Source: Antedon mediterranea | Lineage: Eukaryota > Echinodermata > Crinoidea > Comatulida > Antedonidae | Length of the DNA stretch: 64,000 bases | NCBI RefSeq assembly: GCF_964355755.1 | Contig: NC_092677.1 | Coordinates: 26,382,101-26,446,100, forward strand | Reading direction: 5' to 3' | In this document: positions 22,460 to 36,700 of the stretch, piece after piece | Layout: every line of letters starts with the position of its first letter | How positions within the stretch are numbered: the stretch's first letter is position 1 | Made by a program: the position numbers and the translations under genes | The notes under the pieces: model-generated | Databases searched by the model: none | Told to the model about the DNA's origin: nothing | Seen by the model: only the letters and a program-made list of their open reading frames with translations

Positions 22460-23809
22460 TCTATATATAAATTTACGTAAGGGCAAAATTCGGTAAATCG
22501 CGCGTTATTTCTAGAATGTTTACTCGATGGTATATAAAGTTGGTTAGAATCTCAGTAATGATTTTAAGCGCCTGATGTAACCCTGTTTACTAATTAAATT
22601 TAGTTAGATAATTAGTTATTGACGATTAAAACGAATTTAGGTTCAACGATTTGCCCCAAATAGGGGTGTTTTCCGATCTTGGTATACACTGTCTAATGGA
22701 TGTTCTCATGAAAAAATACCTGCACACAATAAACGAGGATACTTCGCATTTTCCTATCTCCTCCTACGATAATTGTTTTTAATAGCTGAAAACCGGTTGA
22801 ACAGCTCGAGTACAGCATAATGTTGAAGACAGGCCGATTTTCTTTAAAAAAATACTATTTTGATAGATTTAATATACGTTTATACAAAATAATGTATTGA
22901 TTTGCGATGAATGGAACATTCCAATCTATCAGACTCCCAGTTTGTAGATAAATTTATAAGCCCATGGTTTAACACAAATAGGTAAATGTATGGGCCCTTG
23001 GAGAATAAAACTTACATATAATATTGCAATACTTTGACAATATTGTAAATACTGTACATATTAACCATTTTGCTTGCCATTTGAATCAAAATTGTCTTAC
23101 TGTGAATGTGGTTACTGTTAGATATATAAACAAAATATACAAAGAACATTTATTACTGTGACTGTTACTGACAGTTGCTTCTCAGCGTTTGTATTAATTA
23201 ATAATTTAAAAAAAATATAAACGTCGCAGTAGTGTATCGTTTAGGCCTATATGTACTTTACTATTTCAATCGACTATAACAGGGACAGTTTTAAAAAGGG
23301 ATTATAAATCGTACTTCTTTACTGTGTTTAGTGGTATATTATTGATAGGCCTATGAAACATTTAATATTAAAACAATATTTCGTTACTAAGTGGATAGAG
23401 AATATATTTAAAAATTGTTCTTCCCATCCTCTTCCCAATCCCTCAACTCTAATGTTATATACAAAATACAAATTAGGTTTGTTCAGATAAAACAAGGCCA
23501 ACAGCCATAAGTCGCGTGCTAAAACGCATAGTGATACCGGACCGACAGACAGACCGACAGACCGGCCGACCGACATAGTGAACTATAGAGTCGCGTCCAC
23601 GCCACTAAAAATTGGACTCATTTTAAAGACAAGGCCTAATTCCCAGGGTGCTAATTTTACATAAATCATCGTGTCTATTTATTTGTAAACGGCAATGTAC
23701 TATTAGTCCTGCGGTACGTACATTTTTTACGCTGAAATTACTGTGTATTAGAGAACCATCTGTGGACACGACCTAGATGGTACGCTCGCTTCGCTCGCGT
23801 ACCATCTAG
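22460..23809 (+). mobile_element. Helitron-like non-autonomous element, copy B
   Basis: Begins TCTATATATAAATTTACG and ends with palindrome CTAGATGGTACGC-TCGCTTCGCTC-GCGTACCATCTAG at 23773-23809, followed by T. The empty paralog at about 39915 reads GATCT|TTATGG. TC at the start, a hairpin near a CTAG end and no target duplication fit Helitron-type elements (T-T insertion as in Helentrons). Copy B carries an AGTCGCGTG element that is absent from copy A. Confidence 0.65.
23487..23612 (+). mobile_element. AGTCGCGTG/(GACC,GACA)n element, short copy nested in Helitron-like B
   Basis: Ends are AAGTCGCGTGC and CCACGCCACT around GTGATACCGGACCGACAGAC... and GACATAGTGAACTATAGAGTCG. At the equivalent place in copy A (about 21215-21240) the element is absent, so it arrived after the two copies separated. 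Confidence 0.8.
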
Positions 23810-23819
23810 TTATGATAAT

Positions 23820-26800
23820 TAATTCAGTCTTGTGAATTATTGCGACAACCAACTTCGGCTAAAATTTTGCGTTGAGTCGATACCGGTATAATTAACATAA
23901 TAACATAGTGTGCAACCTTTTTCGTTAATTTGTACAAGGGTCCGGTCGTGGAGCAAAAGTAATAGGGACTTTACAAAACTGCTATAATATACAAATAATA
24001 ATGAATGTTTATGAGTGTAGCCTAATGGTACAAAATAAAGGCATGAGATGAATGGTGAAAGGTTATATATCAACGAGGCGACAGCCGAGTTGATATTTAA
24101 TTTTTCATCATTCACCAAATGCCATTATTTGTACCATTACACGAATATACAACATTCATTATATATAACATCTAAATAGATTCCTGTCATTTGCATAAAA
24201 TAAAAGGTAGGCTAGCCAATGCCTACATTGATTAAAAAAGTAACATTTGGTTAATTAACAGGACCCCGTGACACAACCGTAGGATTAACGAGAGGGGGTT
24301 TCCACGAAACACTGAGAATTTGAGCCACAGCCAAAACATTCACACCTCCCACTATAATCTAGTTGTCCCCGGAAATGACACTCGTCATGTATAGCAGCAA
24401 TCAGCAAAACGATTGTACCTTTTCTGCTGACATTGTTTTGTTTTGATTTGCGTTCAATGCGTAGTCAGTACTGTTATATATTGTTTTAAAAAGAGGTTTA
24501 AAAAAGACGCTAAAGCCTTATTAGCACACGCCTAAACCCGCGCCTCCTGACGCCACGAAAGTGGCAATCGAGTTGCGTAGCACCGACGACAGCGTTGAGT
24601 TTGAAGAGGGTTTAGAAAGGGTTTCTCCATCCCGAACGTAAGACAATATTGAAAAAAAAACCACGAAGTGCTTACAAACTGTTATAGTGCAATCTTAATT
24701 GCAAGATATTGTTTTCATTACAAATGTTACACAATGTAGTGTGTTTATTGTTTTATGTTTTATGTGTAAAAGGGTCCTGCGAAAACAGAAGTGTAAACTT
24801 CTCTATGCAGGATCCTTGCCATCATTTATGCTATGAAACTGTATTTATAAACGATGAGTAAATAAATGTGAATTGAATTGAATTGAATTGAATGTATATT
24901 TAGAAAACTCCTCCTTACGGATCTTTTTCGACGAACTTTGATCAGAACGCTCGAAATGAACATCTGACCCCGCAGTAGATGCACGTGCGGAAAACGTACG
25001 TGGTACTATGTTGTATCAACCTGAGATATACACTCTACAGCCGGGTGAATACCTCAATGTAAACAGTGGTTGCAGTGATCGCCGTGTCTATAACACATTT
25101 CACAATGGCCGCCATTATGGACAATTTTCTTTTATGTTTATGGCATTAAAAGATGTTATCGAGATAGAAATTCAATCATAAGTAACAATAAATGTTCAAC
25201 TAATATTTCACATCATTTGTGTAACAGAACAAGTTTAACGTTAGAAAATGTCGACCCAATATAGTCATTTGTCTCAGGTTGCACCAACAAATGCTAAACC
25301 CAATGATCCGGTAATTTCTATTGTCATATTGGAATAACATGAGTTGAAATAAACATAATATCTAGAAGACTTGCATTGTAAATGTTATGCTTCATTTAGA
25401 ATAGAAAGTACACACACACAATACGTGCGATGGTTGATTTCTTTATAATGTGTATATCGGACATTGTTAATAATACAGACAGATATTTGTAAAGAATCGC
25501 TCACAACCTAGTAACGGTTCATTACTATTATTATTTCAATATAGACACATAACTACACGATTTAGGAATGATACGTAATTTATAGTAATTATTTAATTTG
25601 ATCATGTTATAAAACCGACTTCGGCTAAAATCTTGCGGTGGAGCTAATACCGATATGAACAAAAAAATAAATAAATAAAATGGTACCTACTTGTTTATTA
25701 ATTCTATAACTGGGTCGTGGAGCAAAAGTACTGATGATTTTCTAAGCAATTTTTTATTCTAGGGCACCGGAGGTATAGTAGAGCGATTGATTACAGTTTT
25801 GTTAATAACAAATAAGTTTGATTTTGATGATGATATGATGGTAACAGGTAAGTTTACAGATACGTTGATATAACGTTTGTTGTACAGCACGACGTTTCTT
25901 TTTAGAACTATATATACGTGTTGTGCCGCAAACTTTATATCAACATATTGATTTCAAAGTGTCAATTCAAACAATATGTAGATACGGTAACAATCTATAG
26001 AAAAACTAAAATGTTGTTTTTTTGTCCTATCTATTTTATTTGTCCATTTTTCATTAAATTCAAAACTAATAAATCACTAAAAAAAAATATTCAACTATTG
26101 TTGTAAAGTTCGATTTCCTGAGAGAATTGAAAATAAATAAGATACATGCTGTTTGATGACGCTTTCGGGCCTTTTGTAGCGTGCCGCTTGAATTTAAAAG
26201 ACAACAGTTATATTGTGAAACCTTTAAAATCGACAACAACAAAACATACATAATTCCAATAATAAAAGGAATGTTTGCAGAAAGCATACTTAATTGACTA
26301 CAACGTTTCACGATCCGTAACTAAAGTGATATACCTATTTTATCACTGTTATTCACAACTTCTTTTTTTGAAATTCTAACAATTATACATTCTTTAAACC
26401 CATAAAAGTACCGTAGTTACCAAACACTAATTGCCAACAGCAAATTTCAGTTTTAGAAATATTTCCTGAAAGTCTTTATTCACAATACTAAAATACAACG
26501 TTGCAACATCTATTATAATGATTTCTGAATAGATTATTCAGAAAGGTGAGTAATATGAAAATTATTTAACAAGGCCATATATAACAAGTCGCGTGCTCAA
26601 GTTTTTACCGACCAACCGACCAACCGACTGACCGACCGACATAGTAAGCTGCAGAGTTAACTTGTTTTACTAAAGCGTTATCAATATGGAGCAATGAACA
26701 AAATGACACACTGACTAGCTGTATATCTTTCATTTTATATGTATATTCTCGATAACCACTACCACCTTAGTAATGTCTTCTGCCTATATCGCCCCGCAAA

Positions 26801-27040
26801 TACTCACAGAAGAAGCACATGCGAAATGCAAATCGCACTTACCGAACCGTGCGCCGCCAACGAGGAGAGAAATATTACAAACAAACGAATAGATAAACGA
26901 GAAGAGAAATAATAGTAATACAAACCAACAAACAAACTAACGCACTGGGCCATGACAATAAAATATATAGCATTATTTATATAATAGAAATATTGATTTC
27001 CATTGGCGTGCGTCACTTCCTTTGCAATTTGTATTGATTA
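23820..27040. other. Repeat-rich intergenic region, no gene seen
   Basis: 24270-25860 is a diverged duplicate of 46790-48170 (shared: CCGTGACACAACCGTAGG, GGCAATCGAGTTGCGTAGC, ATGTCGAC). 26070-26700 resembles 40430-41130. A module with TTCGGCTAAAAT near 23850 and 25620 recurs at 39960, 47905 and, reversed, 62770. A (GAATT)n run at about 24868-24892 follows AATAAATGTGAATTG, like a LINE/SINE tail. 26571-26650 is a truncated AGTCGCGTG element. Frames here have no homology or splice support. Confidence 0.6.
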
Positions 27041-27059
27041 TTGAAGAGCGTATATGCAA

Positions 27060-27155
27060 GAGAAATATGAAATGGAAATTCCAACTGTCTAATCTTACAA
27101 CAAACCTATTATTTAAGTGAAACGCAAACATGGGCTTCAAGCTTCTGGTGGGTAA
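27060..27155 (+). promoter_or_regulatory. P3 promoter with kappaB-like site and candidate leader exon
   Basis: GGAAATTCC at 27074-27082 is identical to the site before P1 and P5. A leader-like exon ends CTTCTGGTGG|gtaagta near 27151. Its alignment with the P1 leader suggests a shared ancestral promoter. The ATG in this exon (MGFKLLV) does not join in frame with the DED exon, so the exon is probably non-coding. Confidence 0.5.
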
Positions 27156-27725
27156 GTATTTATTCTCAGTTAAATCCAATTCATTTATTTCCTAAATAAA
27201 GTTCTCACCAACATACTATTGCGAATTTTGCCGAAAACAATAAATCTTAGGTGGTTTGATGCAGTAGTAAAAAATGGCTAAAAAGTGACACACGATCATC
27301 AATACATGCGTAGAAATTTGGGTGGTGGCTGGTCCTAGTTTTACATGCATTTCAAGGCTATACTTGGTTGAAAAAGAGAATAGTAAAACTTAAGTTTTTA
27401 CAACTGTAAGTTTGAAAATTGACATGTACGATTTTATACATTCTTTAGACAAAAACAAGTCAACATACCAAGTAAACATATACCACAGACAAATTTTCCG
27501 AGGTGGGTAAATTTTGTTTGGTGATCATTTAATCTATTTCAAGATTTGTAGAATATGCAATGTAAAATCTGCAATATTTATTATTAACGTGTTCAGTGTA
27601 ACAATGGTCTACATTAAAAACACGGTTTTAAATAATGTGGGTGTTGAAAGTGATGAGAGTTAGGGTTGTTTTATATTAGATGTATTTTCCCGCTTTTTAA
27701 ATTTATTTATTATTTATTTTTGTAG

Positions 27726-30700
27726 AAAATGTCAAATGGCATCCTTTGAAACAAACACACAATTACGCGACCTTAAATTTAGGCTCGGTGAATTTTATAA
27801 AGGTGAAAGATATGATTGGTTGAAATTGTGCCTCTTCTATTGTAGGGATATACCTATGGGGTCATTTCATCCAAATTATATAGCAAATGATTTATTTAAT
27901 TTGCTCCAAGAAAGAGGCTTTATCTCTGCTGATGATGTTTCGCTTCTGTTGGAAGTAGCCGAGCTGTCTGGAAATGAAAAGGCGAAAGATCTTGTAAATC
28001 AGTACATCAAAGATAACAATCTTGCTACTGAAACACAACCATTGTCACCAGAACGAAAACGATTGTTAAAGGCCTTAGAGGAAGTTGGAAAAAGTACGTT
28101 AGAAAAGATAATTGCTTACTATGAGCTGAGAAACCATAGGCCTACGTTTCAAAATATTTGGGATATTGTTTTTTATCTGGAAAGCGAATCACATTTACAA
28201 GAAGACAAAATAAAATCGTTTGCAAATCTTCTTCCGGAGCGTGCAAGTAATACATTACTTGATAATGGTAATTATTCAATTTTAATAAAGTTTAATGATT
28301 TGTATACTTGTAATGAAACATTGATTTAAATGGTGACTGCACTTGGTTGATGATTGGGCTGTTGATTTGTTGATTAAACTGAAATCTCATTTTTTCAAGC
28401 CCCACCAAAGTGTGTTTTTAAATAAATGAGTGCATTTTCGCTATGCACACAATGTGTATGATAATTATGATTATTTTACATGTTTGGCCAGTATAGTAAT
28501 TTGTTTTATAACACAACATCAGTTATGTATAAAATGCAACCGTCCGTTTTTAAATTTTAATTTGAAAACATTTCTTTTTAAAGGTGTTGAAATTGAAGTG
28601 ATCGCCGAATTTCATAAAGACAAAGTATCAATAAAATTAGCTGGGGAAATTTATAAATATTGCAAGGAAATGTTCACAAAGATTAGTGAATATTTTGAAA
28701 GTGTCAACCCCTCTCTCAGTTTAAGTGACATCAAAACCACAGTAAATCCCAATACATCGCTAGAGTTCTTTCTAGATACAGGTAATAAATCTGCTTGGAC
28801 ACATTTGAAGAACATACAGTCGAATGGAAAGCTTATTAAAGGTTTAGCAACAGTATTTGTTAATAAAAGTGAACAATCGATGTTTTTAGAAAACTGGGAA
28901 ACATTAATTGACCACCAAAAAGGTAATTTTAGTACAAACACTAATTCACAAGTCAACAAGTACTTTAATTAACAGCATACTCCACTATTTTCAAGCTTAT
29001 AATGAATGTTACGTGTTGGTTTTTTTTTATAATCAATACCCTTTTTATCATTTTATATAGTCAATTTTACTCATTATAACAAGAAAAAAAAACCTTTAGT
29101 TTATGAGGTAAAACATGATATACCATACACGCAATGAATGGTTACACACAGAGATTGGAAAATAAGAAGAGAAAAACTTTTAACAAAAGTTCCTATAACA
29201 TGAGATCTAAAAACAAATTAATAATACCTGATGATATGTTAAAGAGAAAATCTTGAAGACTTGAGTCATTTTGTCAACGAATATTTTGGGTTTTCAACAA
29301 GTTTTTTTTTCTGCCCTGTCCAATTGCCTTAACGTTCTGTCTGAAATAGGGACACTGATTGATTTCAAATCTAACACCTAATTGCATATTTCCTTTAGGT
29401 TATGTGGAACTAAAGAAAGCGTCTTCGCCATTGACAGGCAGAAACCAACCACATGTTCTAGAAATATTTTTTACCAAGCTTGTAACACAAAACAAAACAT
29501 CTACCAAACACTGTAGTAATATTATGAAAGCTCTTACTACCTATTACAAGAGTTTTCATTTATATTTCACGAAAGTAGGAACGGGATCTTTAGTGTTATA
29601 TCTAACTGCGTATGACTCTAACGCATTAGATAACTTATGGAAAGCATATTCCAGTGAGACGCTGCACAAGGCTTTGGCAAAAATAGTAGCAGATGAGTTC
29701 CAGCAAGAATTTCAACCAGAATCACTTTGTGTAAAAATAGATGAACAGGACTTTAGATCTGCAATGCAAAAGATAAAGACAACAGGTACAGGCAGAAATT
29801 GTTATTATTATTTTATTTATTTCTTTATATACATATTTTTTATATTATTGACCGATTATACTCAGTGTTAATGATTTTCTAATTTTAAATTATCACACGT
29901 GTTTTACCTATATTTATTATCCACTGTTTTATTCATTTCTTACATACATATTTTCTTATAATTGCATCAATTTTATTACAAAAATGTCATTAATATATCA
30001 GGTCAGTTTAACAACCGTATGTTAAAATGGCTATTTATAGGCTACTATTGTATTATTCTCAATGACATTAAGGTCATATACTTGTAAATGTGATTCTGTG
30101 TGTGTCATTTACAGCTACTTCTGAAAAAACATCAAAGAACACTGTTTCAGCTTCAGAAAAATCAGAAAGCCAAATTAAGGTAAGCATCAAATCAAAGTAC
30201 ACAAATTATAAGAATAAGACTTAGGCCTAAATAAAAGAAATTTCATGTTGGCGGATAATTTGTAATAAAGTATAAGACGTGGCTAGTTTAGTTACTCTTC
30301 AATGGTGACGTTTTTTCCGAGAAGGTTGCATATACCGTACTACCATTATAATGATTACTTTATGTTAAGTTCATTCTTTCTGGACGCACCGTTACACCAG
30401 AGTACCACTGTCATTTTTCGAATAACGTTTATAATTATTAAAGCCATAACTTAATAGGCCTACATAAGCTTAATGTGGTTAAATAAATTGTTGCAAAAAA
30501 TAGCCTGAGTTAATACAGGCATAGTGATTGTCTCCAACGTTGAAAATCCCTAATACGATTATAAAGTGCTGTAAGCACTAAAAAGTAGAATTAAAACAAT
30601 GTTTCATTAAATGATTTACAAATAAAATATGGTATCAAAGTATTCTTTTCGATACTTAACTATGAAATTAAAATGCATTTACATACTTTGATTTCGAATT

Positions 30701-33700
30701 AGGAAATCTAAAGTAAACAACGTACTGTATGTAGGCACTAAAGTAATGCTAATTAAATACTGGACGTTATGTAAATTGAACAGGCTACATAAAAGTGCAC
30801 CCCAATCGCCAATGTAAAATTGATTTGATTTATCTGTACCGATAAGATGGTAATTATTCGGAGAATTCGTAGAATAAAGAACAGTGGGCTACTTCGTTTA
30901 AACCCTCACAATTGTGTAGGGACGCTCAGGGCTAGAGTATGTCTAGAATAAAAACGTAGCATAATGTTATAGTAATGATCACCTTAAATGAATAATTCGC
31001 TGAAAATTATTCCCATTGTAAAAGTAATTACTACGTTCTAAGCTGCAGGTGTACTATTTTGAACACACGCTAAAGCTCTGTCTACACTATCAAAAAAATG
31101 TCATGTGCCCATATATGGACATGATGATGTCATATCACTACCATATTTAGGCATATCACTACCATATTTAAGCATATCACTACCATATTTGGGCATATCA
31201 CACTTTTTTTTTGTCAAATTAGTTTGATAGTGTAGGCAGAATTTAAGAATATGGAAAGAAACGAATAACGAATAACCTTACCGTCGAAGATATAACACTA
31301 TAGTTATAAAGCCTACATAAATCATTCTATAAATGTTTATTATTAAATGGAAATTATTAAAAAAAAATATTTAGTAAGTCATAATTCAGTAAATTATTTG
31401 GTTTACAAACTTTTCACATGATAGACAGGTTCCATTTCTCAAAAAACGGCCTAGAAAACGAATCAAGAAGCATTTTTGGGTAGAAGCTGGGATCCACTTG
31501 ATTTAGGATATTTCGACCTCGCTGATTACGAATATGGCGGATCCCAAGCGAAATTCGGCCATCTAAGCCCTTAATTTGCATAATTAAAAATGGCGGCCAT
31601 TTTTTATAATTACCCTATATCTCGAGAACCACTAGTCACAAATAATTATTTTTGGTCTCAAAATGTTTTAAATATATGTTTTTATATTCACTTTAATGAC
31701 ACATTTTCTCAAAAAATGGATGCAAGTCTTATTTATATATACTGTGAAAAATTGACCTAGCTAGATTAAACTGATATCAAGATAAGGTCAGAAAGCGATA
31801 AAACGCATAGTGATACCGGACCGACAGACAGACAGACAGACCGACAGACAGACCGACCGACCGACATAGTGAACTATAGAGTCGCTTCCACGCGACTAAA
31901 AATGGCGGTCATTTTTTATAATTACCCTATATCTCGAGAACCACTAGTCACAAATAATTATTTTTGGTCTCAAAATGTTTTAAATATATGTTTTTATATT
32001 CACTTTAATGACACATTTTCTCAAAAAATGGATGCAAGTCTTATTTCTGACATTTTGACCTTTGACCTTTATTTATCGTATCTCAATAACCAATAATCGG
32101 AGAGACACGAAATAGGGCTCAAATTGTTCAGAAACTATACATTCATATTTATTATAATGAAATGTTTTTACAAAAAATGGCCGATTCTACAACTATTGAT
32201 CTTTGAACTGTTAGACAAATAAAATAATATAATAATAATATAACTTTGAAAATTGTGGTCTTATGAATTGTTTTTTCTTTTTAAATTGTTTAAAACATGT
32301 GTGTTTCTATCCAGTCTAATGGCACATTTTGTACAAGAATGGCCGATAGTATGGTTATTGACCTTTAAACTACAGCATAGGCCTACTGTATACTAAATAT
32401 AATATAATTGCATAACTATGAAATTATTTATACACAATAATAATTAGTAAAATTATAAAATTCACTGCCATCAAATATGATGTGTTATGATTTATATAGA
32501 TTTAAAAAAAAATTTGAACACGCAAGTTACATTTGTTGAAATTTGAAATTGGAAATTACCTGCCATCAATATGATGGAGTATGATTATAGATTTTTTAAA
32601 ATGTGAACATGTCAGCTACATTTGGAAATTACCTGCCATTAATATGATGGATTATGATTATAGATTTAAAAAAGAATTTGAACACGTAAGCTGCATTTGA
32701 AAATTACCTGCCATCAATATGATGGATTATGATTATAGATTTAAAAAAGAATTTGAACACATCAGCTACATTTGGAAATTTGGAAATTACCTGCCATCAA
32801 TATGATGGATTATGATTGTATAGTACCTGCCATCAATATGATGGATTATGATTATAGACTTAAAAAAGAATTTGAACACGTAAGCTAAATTTGAAAATTA
32901 TCTGCCATAAATATGATGGATTATGATTGTATAGATTTAAAAGAAAATGTGAACACGTAAGCTACATTTGGAATGAACATGTTAAGGGCATCTAATCAGT
33001 TTAAGATCATTCATGCAAAGGTTTCCGTCATCTTTAGCGTTGTTACAGCGGCATAAAGCTGCACATGGTAGTTTTGACTTCTTGCACCTACATCTATTGG
33101 TTATGCATCGTGTCTTGCATCCACAATAAATCATCTCTAACGAAGCAGTAGGAATAGCTTCATTTTTCAGAAGCACTGGTTGAAGTTTACCATTAGATAG
33201 CTCCAAACCATAATCTGTTGGTGATGGCAAATGCTGGATTGGCGATACAGCTTTTTTCCATACGAGTGCTTGGAAGTGTGCTCTTTTTATATGTTGGTGC
33301 ACTTTCACTATGTCGGTCGGTCGGTCTGTCTGTCGGTCTGTCTGTCTGTCTGTCGGTCCGGTATCACTATGCGTTTTATCGCTTTCTGACCTTATCTTGA
33401 TATCAGTTTAATCTAGCTAGGTCAATTTTTCACAGTATATTCCTTATGGCCAGGAATCAATGTGGTTATGTTTTCACGGTGCGCAATAAAAAATTACGCG
33501 GTCTACGCACGATTTAACGAAATCACGTTTGTAATCATATCTTCACAACCATGAATCACAATTAAATAAAATTTGGTACTCATAAATTTCAGGGCATAAA
33601 TCATCATATGGCAATACAATTACGTGCGTAGCGCATGTAACGCATGCGTACGCGCGCTTTACATTTTCAAAATTTATTTTCGATGAAATAAGAGTACATT

Positions 33701-36700
33701 TCAGGCAATTTTAAGCGTTTACAAAATTGCCATGAGTGCGCATATTTTTGCGCGCGCACTGCGCGTTAAATGTTTTTGCGCACTCTTTTTGCCCGATTTC
33801 TGTTTTCTTGACTTACTTTTCAACTCGAAATTACGTTATACGAGCACGTCGAAAGTGACAGGCTACGCACGTGTAAATTAAAAAAAATAAATGTTTTTAA
33901 ACATGTTCAGTGATTTCGGTCAGTATAGTTCACTATGTCGGTCGCTCTGTCTGTCTGTCTGTCGGTCCGGTATCACTATGATTTGTAGCACGCGACTTAA
34001 TGGCTGTTGGCCTTGTTAATTATGCATATTGAGGCCTTAGATGACCGAATTTCGCTTGGGATCCACCATATTCGTAATCAGCGAGGTCAAAATATCCTAA
34101 ATCAAGAGGATCCCAGCTTCTACCCAAAAATGCTTCTTACATCATATTTCAGAGGAAATAGAACTTGTCTATGACCACCACCGTAGTCAGATGGATCGGA
34201 TGTCACACGGCGGCGTGCATACCGGACACACTCTTCATGTTTGCCTTTTATAGATAAAATTAATTATCATTTAGATAAGAAGATGAATAAAAGTGATTGT
34301 TGAAACTTATTAATACGTCTTGGTTAGTTTTAGTTAAATATATATTCCTTTTGGATCTTTTTTCTGGGTCCTACCGAGAAAAACGTTTACTTCTTTATAT
34401 ACTTTGTACTCATATGGTTTTTATTTCAATATTAGCTAAATAGTGTTCAAGAAATTAAATAAAATACTACCATAATCGACGTACTTATTACATTGTGTTA
34501 ACACAGGTGATTGATTGTGGGAGTGAGATTACACCTGAAGATGTTTACAGTTTAAAGGCTAAAATAAATTATGCTGAGTTTGTTCATGCTACTATGAGAC
34601 TGATCTGCGAGACATCAGTGTGTGTTCTTAGGAATGCAGAGATTCGTATAGCATCTGATCCACCATACTCATTGTGCGCAGGGAACAGGGATAATAAAAT
34701 TGCATTGTATAGAGGAGAAGATGGATCAATTAAGACTAAAAAGGAAAGCCACAAGGTAATCAGGGGTTTTGTTTTATTTAACATTTTAAAGTGTACCGGA
34801 ATGACAACATAAAACCGTACAACAGGCCCACATTACTTGTAATTATAATACCATAATGATGCATATTGTTTTAACACAGGTAGTTGACTGTGGAAGTGAG
34901 ATTACACTTCAACATCTTCAAAGTTTAAAATCTGAAACAAAGGATGAGGATAAAGATTTGTTTGATGCTACTAAAAGACTGATCAGCGAGACACCAAAAC
35001 GGGTTCTTAAAGACGCAGGCATTGTCATATTGACTGATGATTCAACATACTCACTGTATGCAGGGGACAAGAATTATGAATTTGTAGTGTTTAGAGACAA
35101 AGATGGGTCAATTAAGACTAAAAAGAAGGCAGGAAAAAAGGTAATCAGACTTTAAATTACCGGAATGACAACATAAAATCATACTCTTTTATTATAATAC
35201 CATAAGCAATGTACTTAAAATATATTGTTTTAACACAGGTACAGGTAATTGATTGTGAAAATGAGATTACACTAGGAGATGTTCAAAGTTTGGAAACAAA
35301 TGATGATGATGATAAAGATTTTATTCAAGTTACAAAAATGCTGGTCCGCAAGACACCAGCGTGGGCTCGTCAAGATGCAGAAATTGTTATAGCATCTGAT
35401 TCACCATACTCATTGTGTGTAGGGAACAGGGCTAATAAATTCAACGTGTATAGAGAGGACGATGGGTTAATTAAGATAATAAAGGAGATACCGAAGGTAC
35501 GTAATCAAGTCTTTTACTATATTTGACGTTAAAGTATTGGAATTTACAACATAAAACACACATTATTTGTATATATAATACACTTTTTTAACACAGGTAG
35601 TTGATTGTGGAAGTGAGATTACACTTCAACATGTTCAAAGTATACAATTTGGAATAGATGATGATGATAACGATTTTTTAGATGCTACTAAAAGACTGGT
35701 CTGCAAGACACCAACGTCGGTTCTTAAAGATGCAGAAATTGAAATAGCCACTAAGGATTCAACATACTCACTGTATGCAGGGGACAAGAATAATACATTT
35801 GTAGTGTTTAGAGACGAAGATGGACAAATTAAGACCAAAAAGAAGGAAAGAAACCAGGTAACTTAACTTACTTAACTTAATGTTTGATGGAAATAGTTTA
35901 GGCTAGTACCTATTAGATTCCATTTATAGCCGAAAATAGTCCAGACTTAAAGATGTTCAATGAAGAGGCTTAAACCTTTAAGGCTTAAAGGTAATCAGAT
36001 CTTTTGTTTTATAGGGGGTTTCATGTTAACTAAAAATGTCCATCGTCTATCAACTGGTATGAAAATTAATGGTTTAATAATACACTGTTTGTTTTACTCA
36101 ATTAAATTAAATGAATTTATATTGTTGTTTCACCATCGTATCAATAAAATTAATATTACAACTTAATAAAATTGTATATTTCCATAATCGATGTACATAA
36201 AGAAGTATTTTTAAATATGTTGCCTGGACCCCACATTTTAAAGCTTAAGCTTCCAGTGGGGTACCCTTTTTCTCATTTATTATCTATTATTTCTAGCAAA
36301 TGTAACTGTATTTTGTTTTTATTTGAGAAATAAATGTATTGATTTATTGATTGATTGAATTATGGTTTTAACACAGGAACCGGTCAAGATTTATTGTGGG
36401 ACTGAGATTACACTTGTGGATGTTCAACGATTAAACGCTAAAATAAAAGATGAGGAAAAAGATTTAGTTGATGCTACAAAAAGACTGATTTGCGAGACAG
36501 AAAATTGGGTTCTGAAAGATGCAGAAATTGAAATAACGACTAAGGATCATAATATATACAAATTGTATGCAGGGAACAAGAGTAATGGGTTTGCAGTGTT
36601 TAGAGACAAGAATGGGTCAATTAAGACCCAACAAAGGAAACGGAGTTGGTGGAAGTTGCTGTATGACGGGCTTTGTTGGGTAGAAAGAGATAACACCCCG

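Noticed and set aside
27131-27152. MGFKLLV as the first coding exon of P3
   Set aside because: Its donor leaves phase 1, while the DED frame at 27726 would need two carried bases. Joining gives the wrong frame, so the exon is more likely untranslated leader.
32456-32975. Regular repeats resembling a CRISPR array
   Set aside because: The units are contiguous variants of one 75-bp sequence with no unique spacers, and the window is clearly animal DNA.
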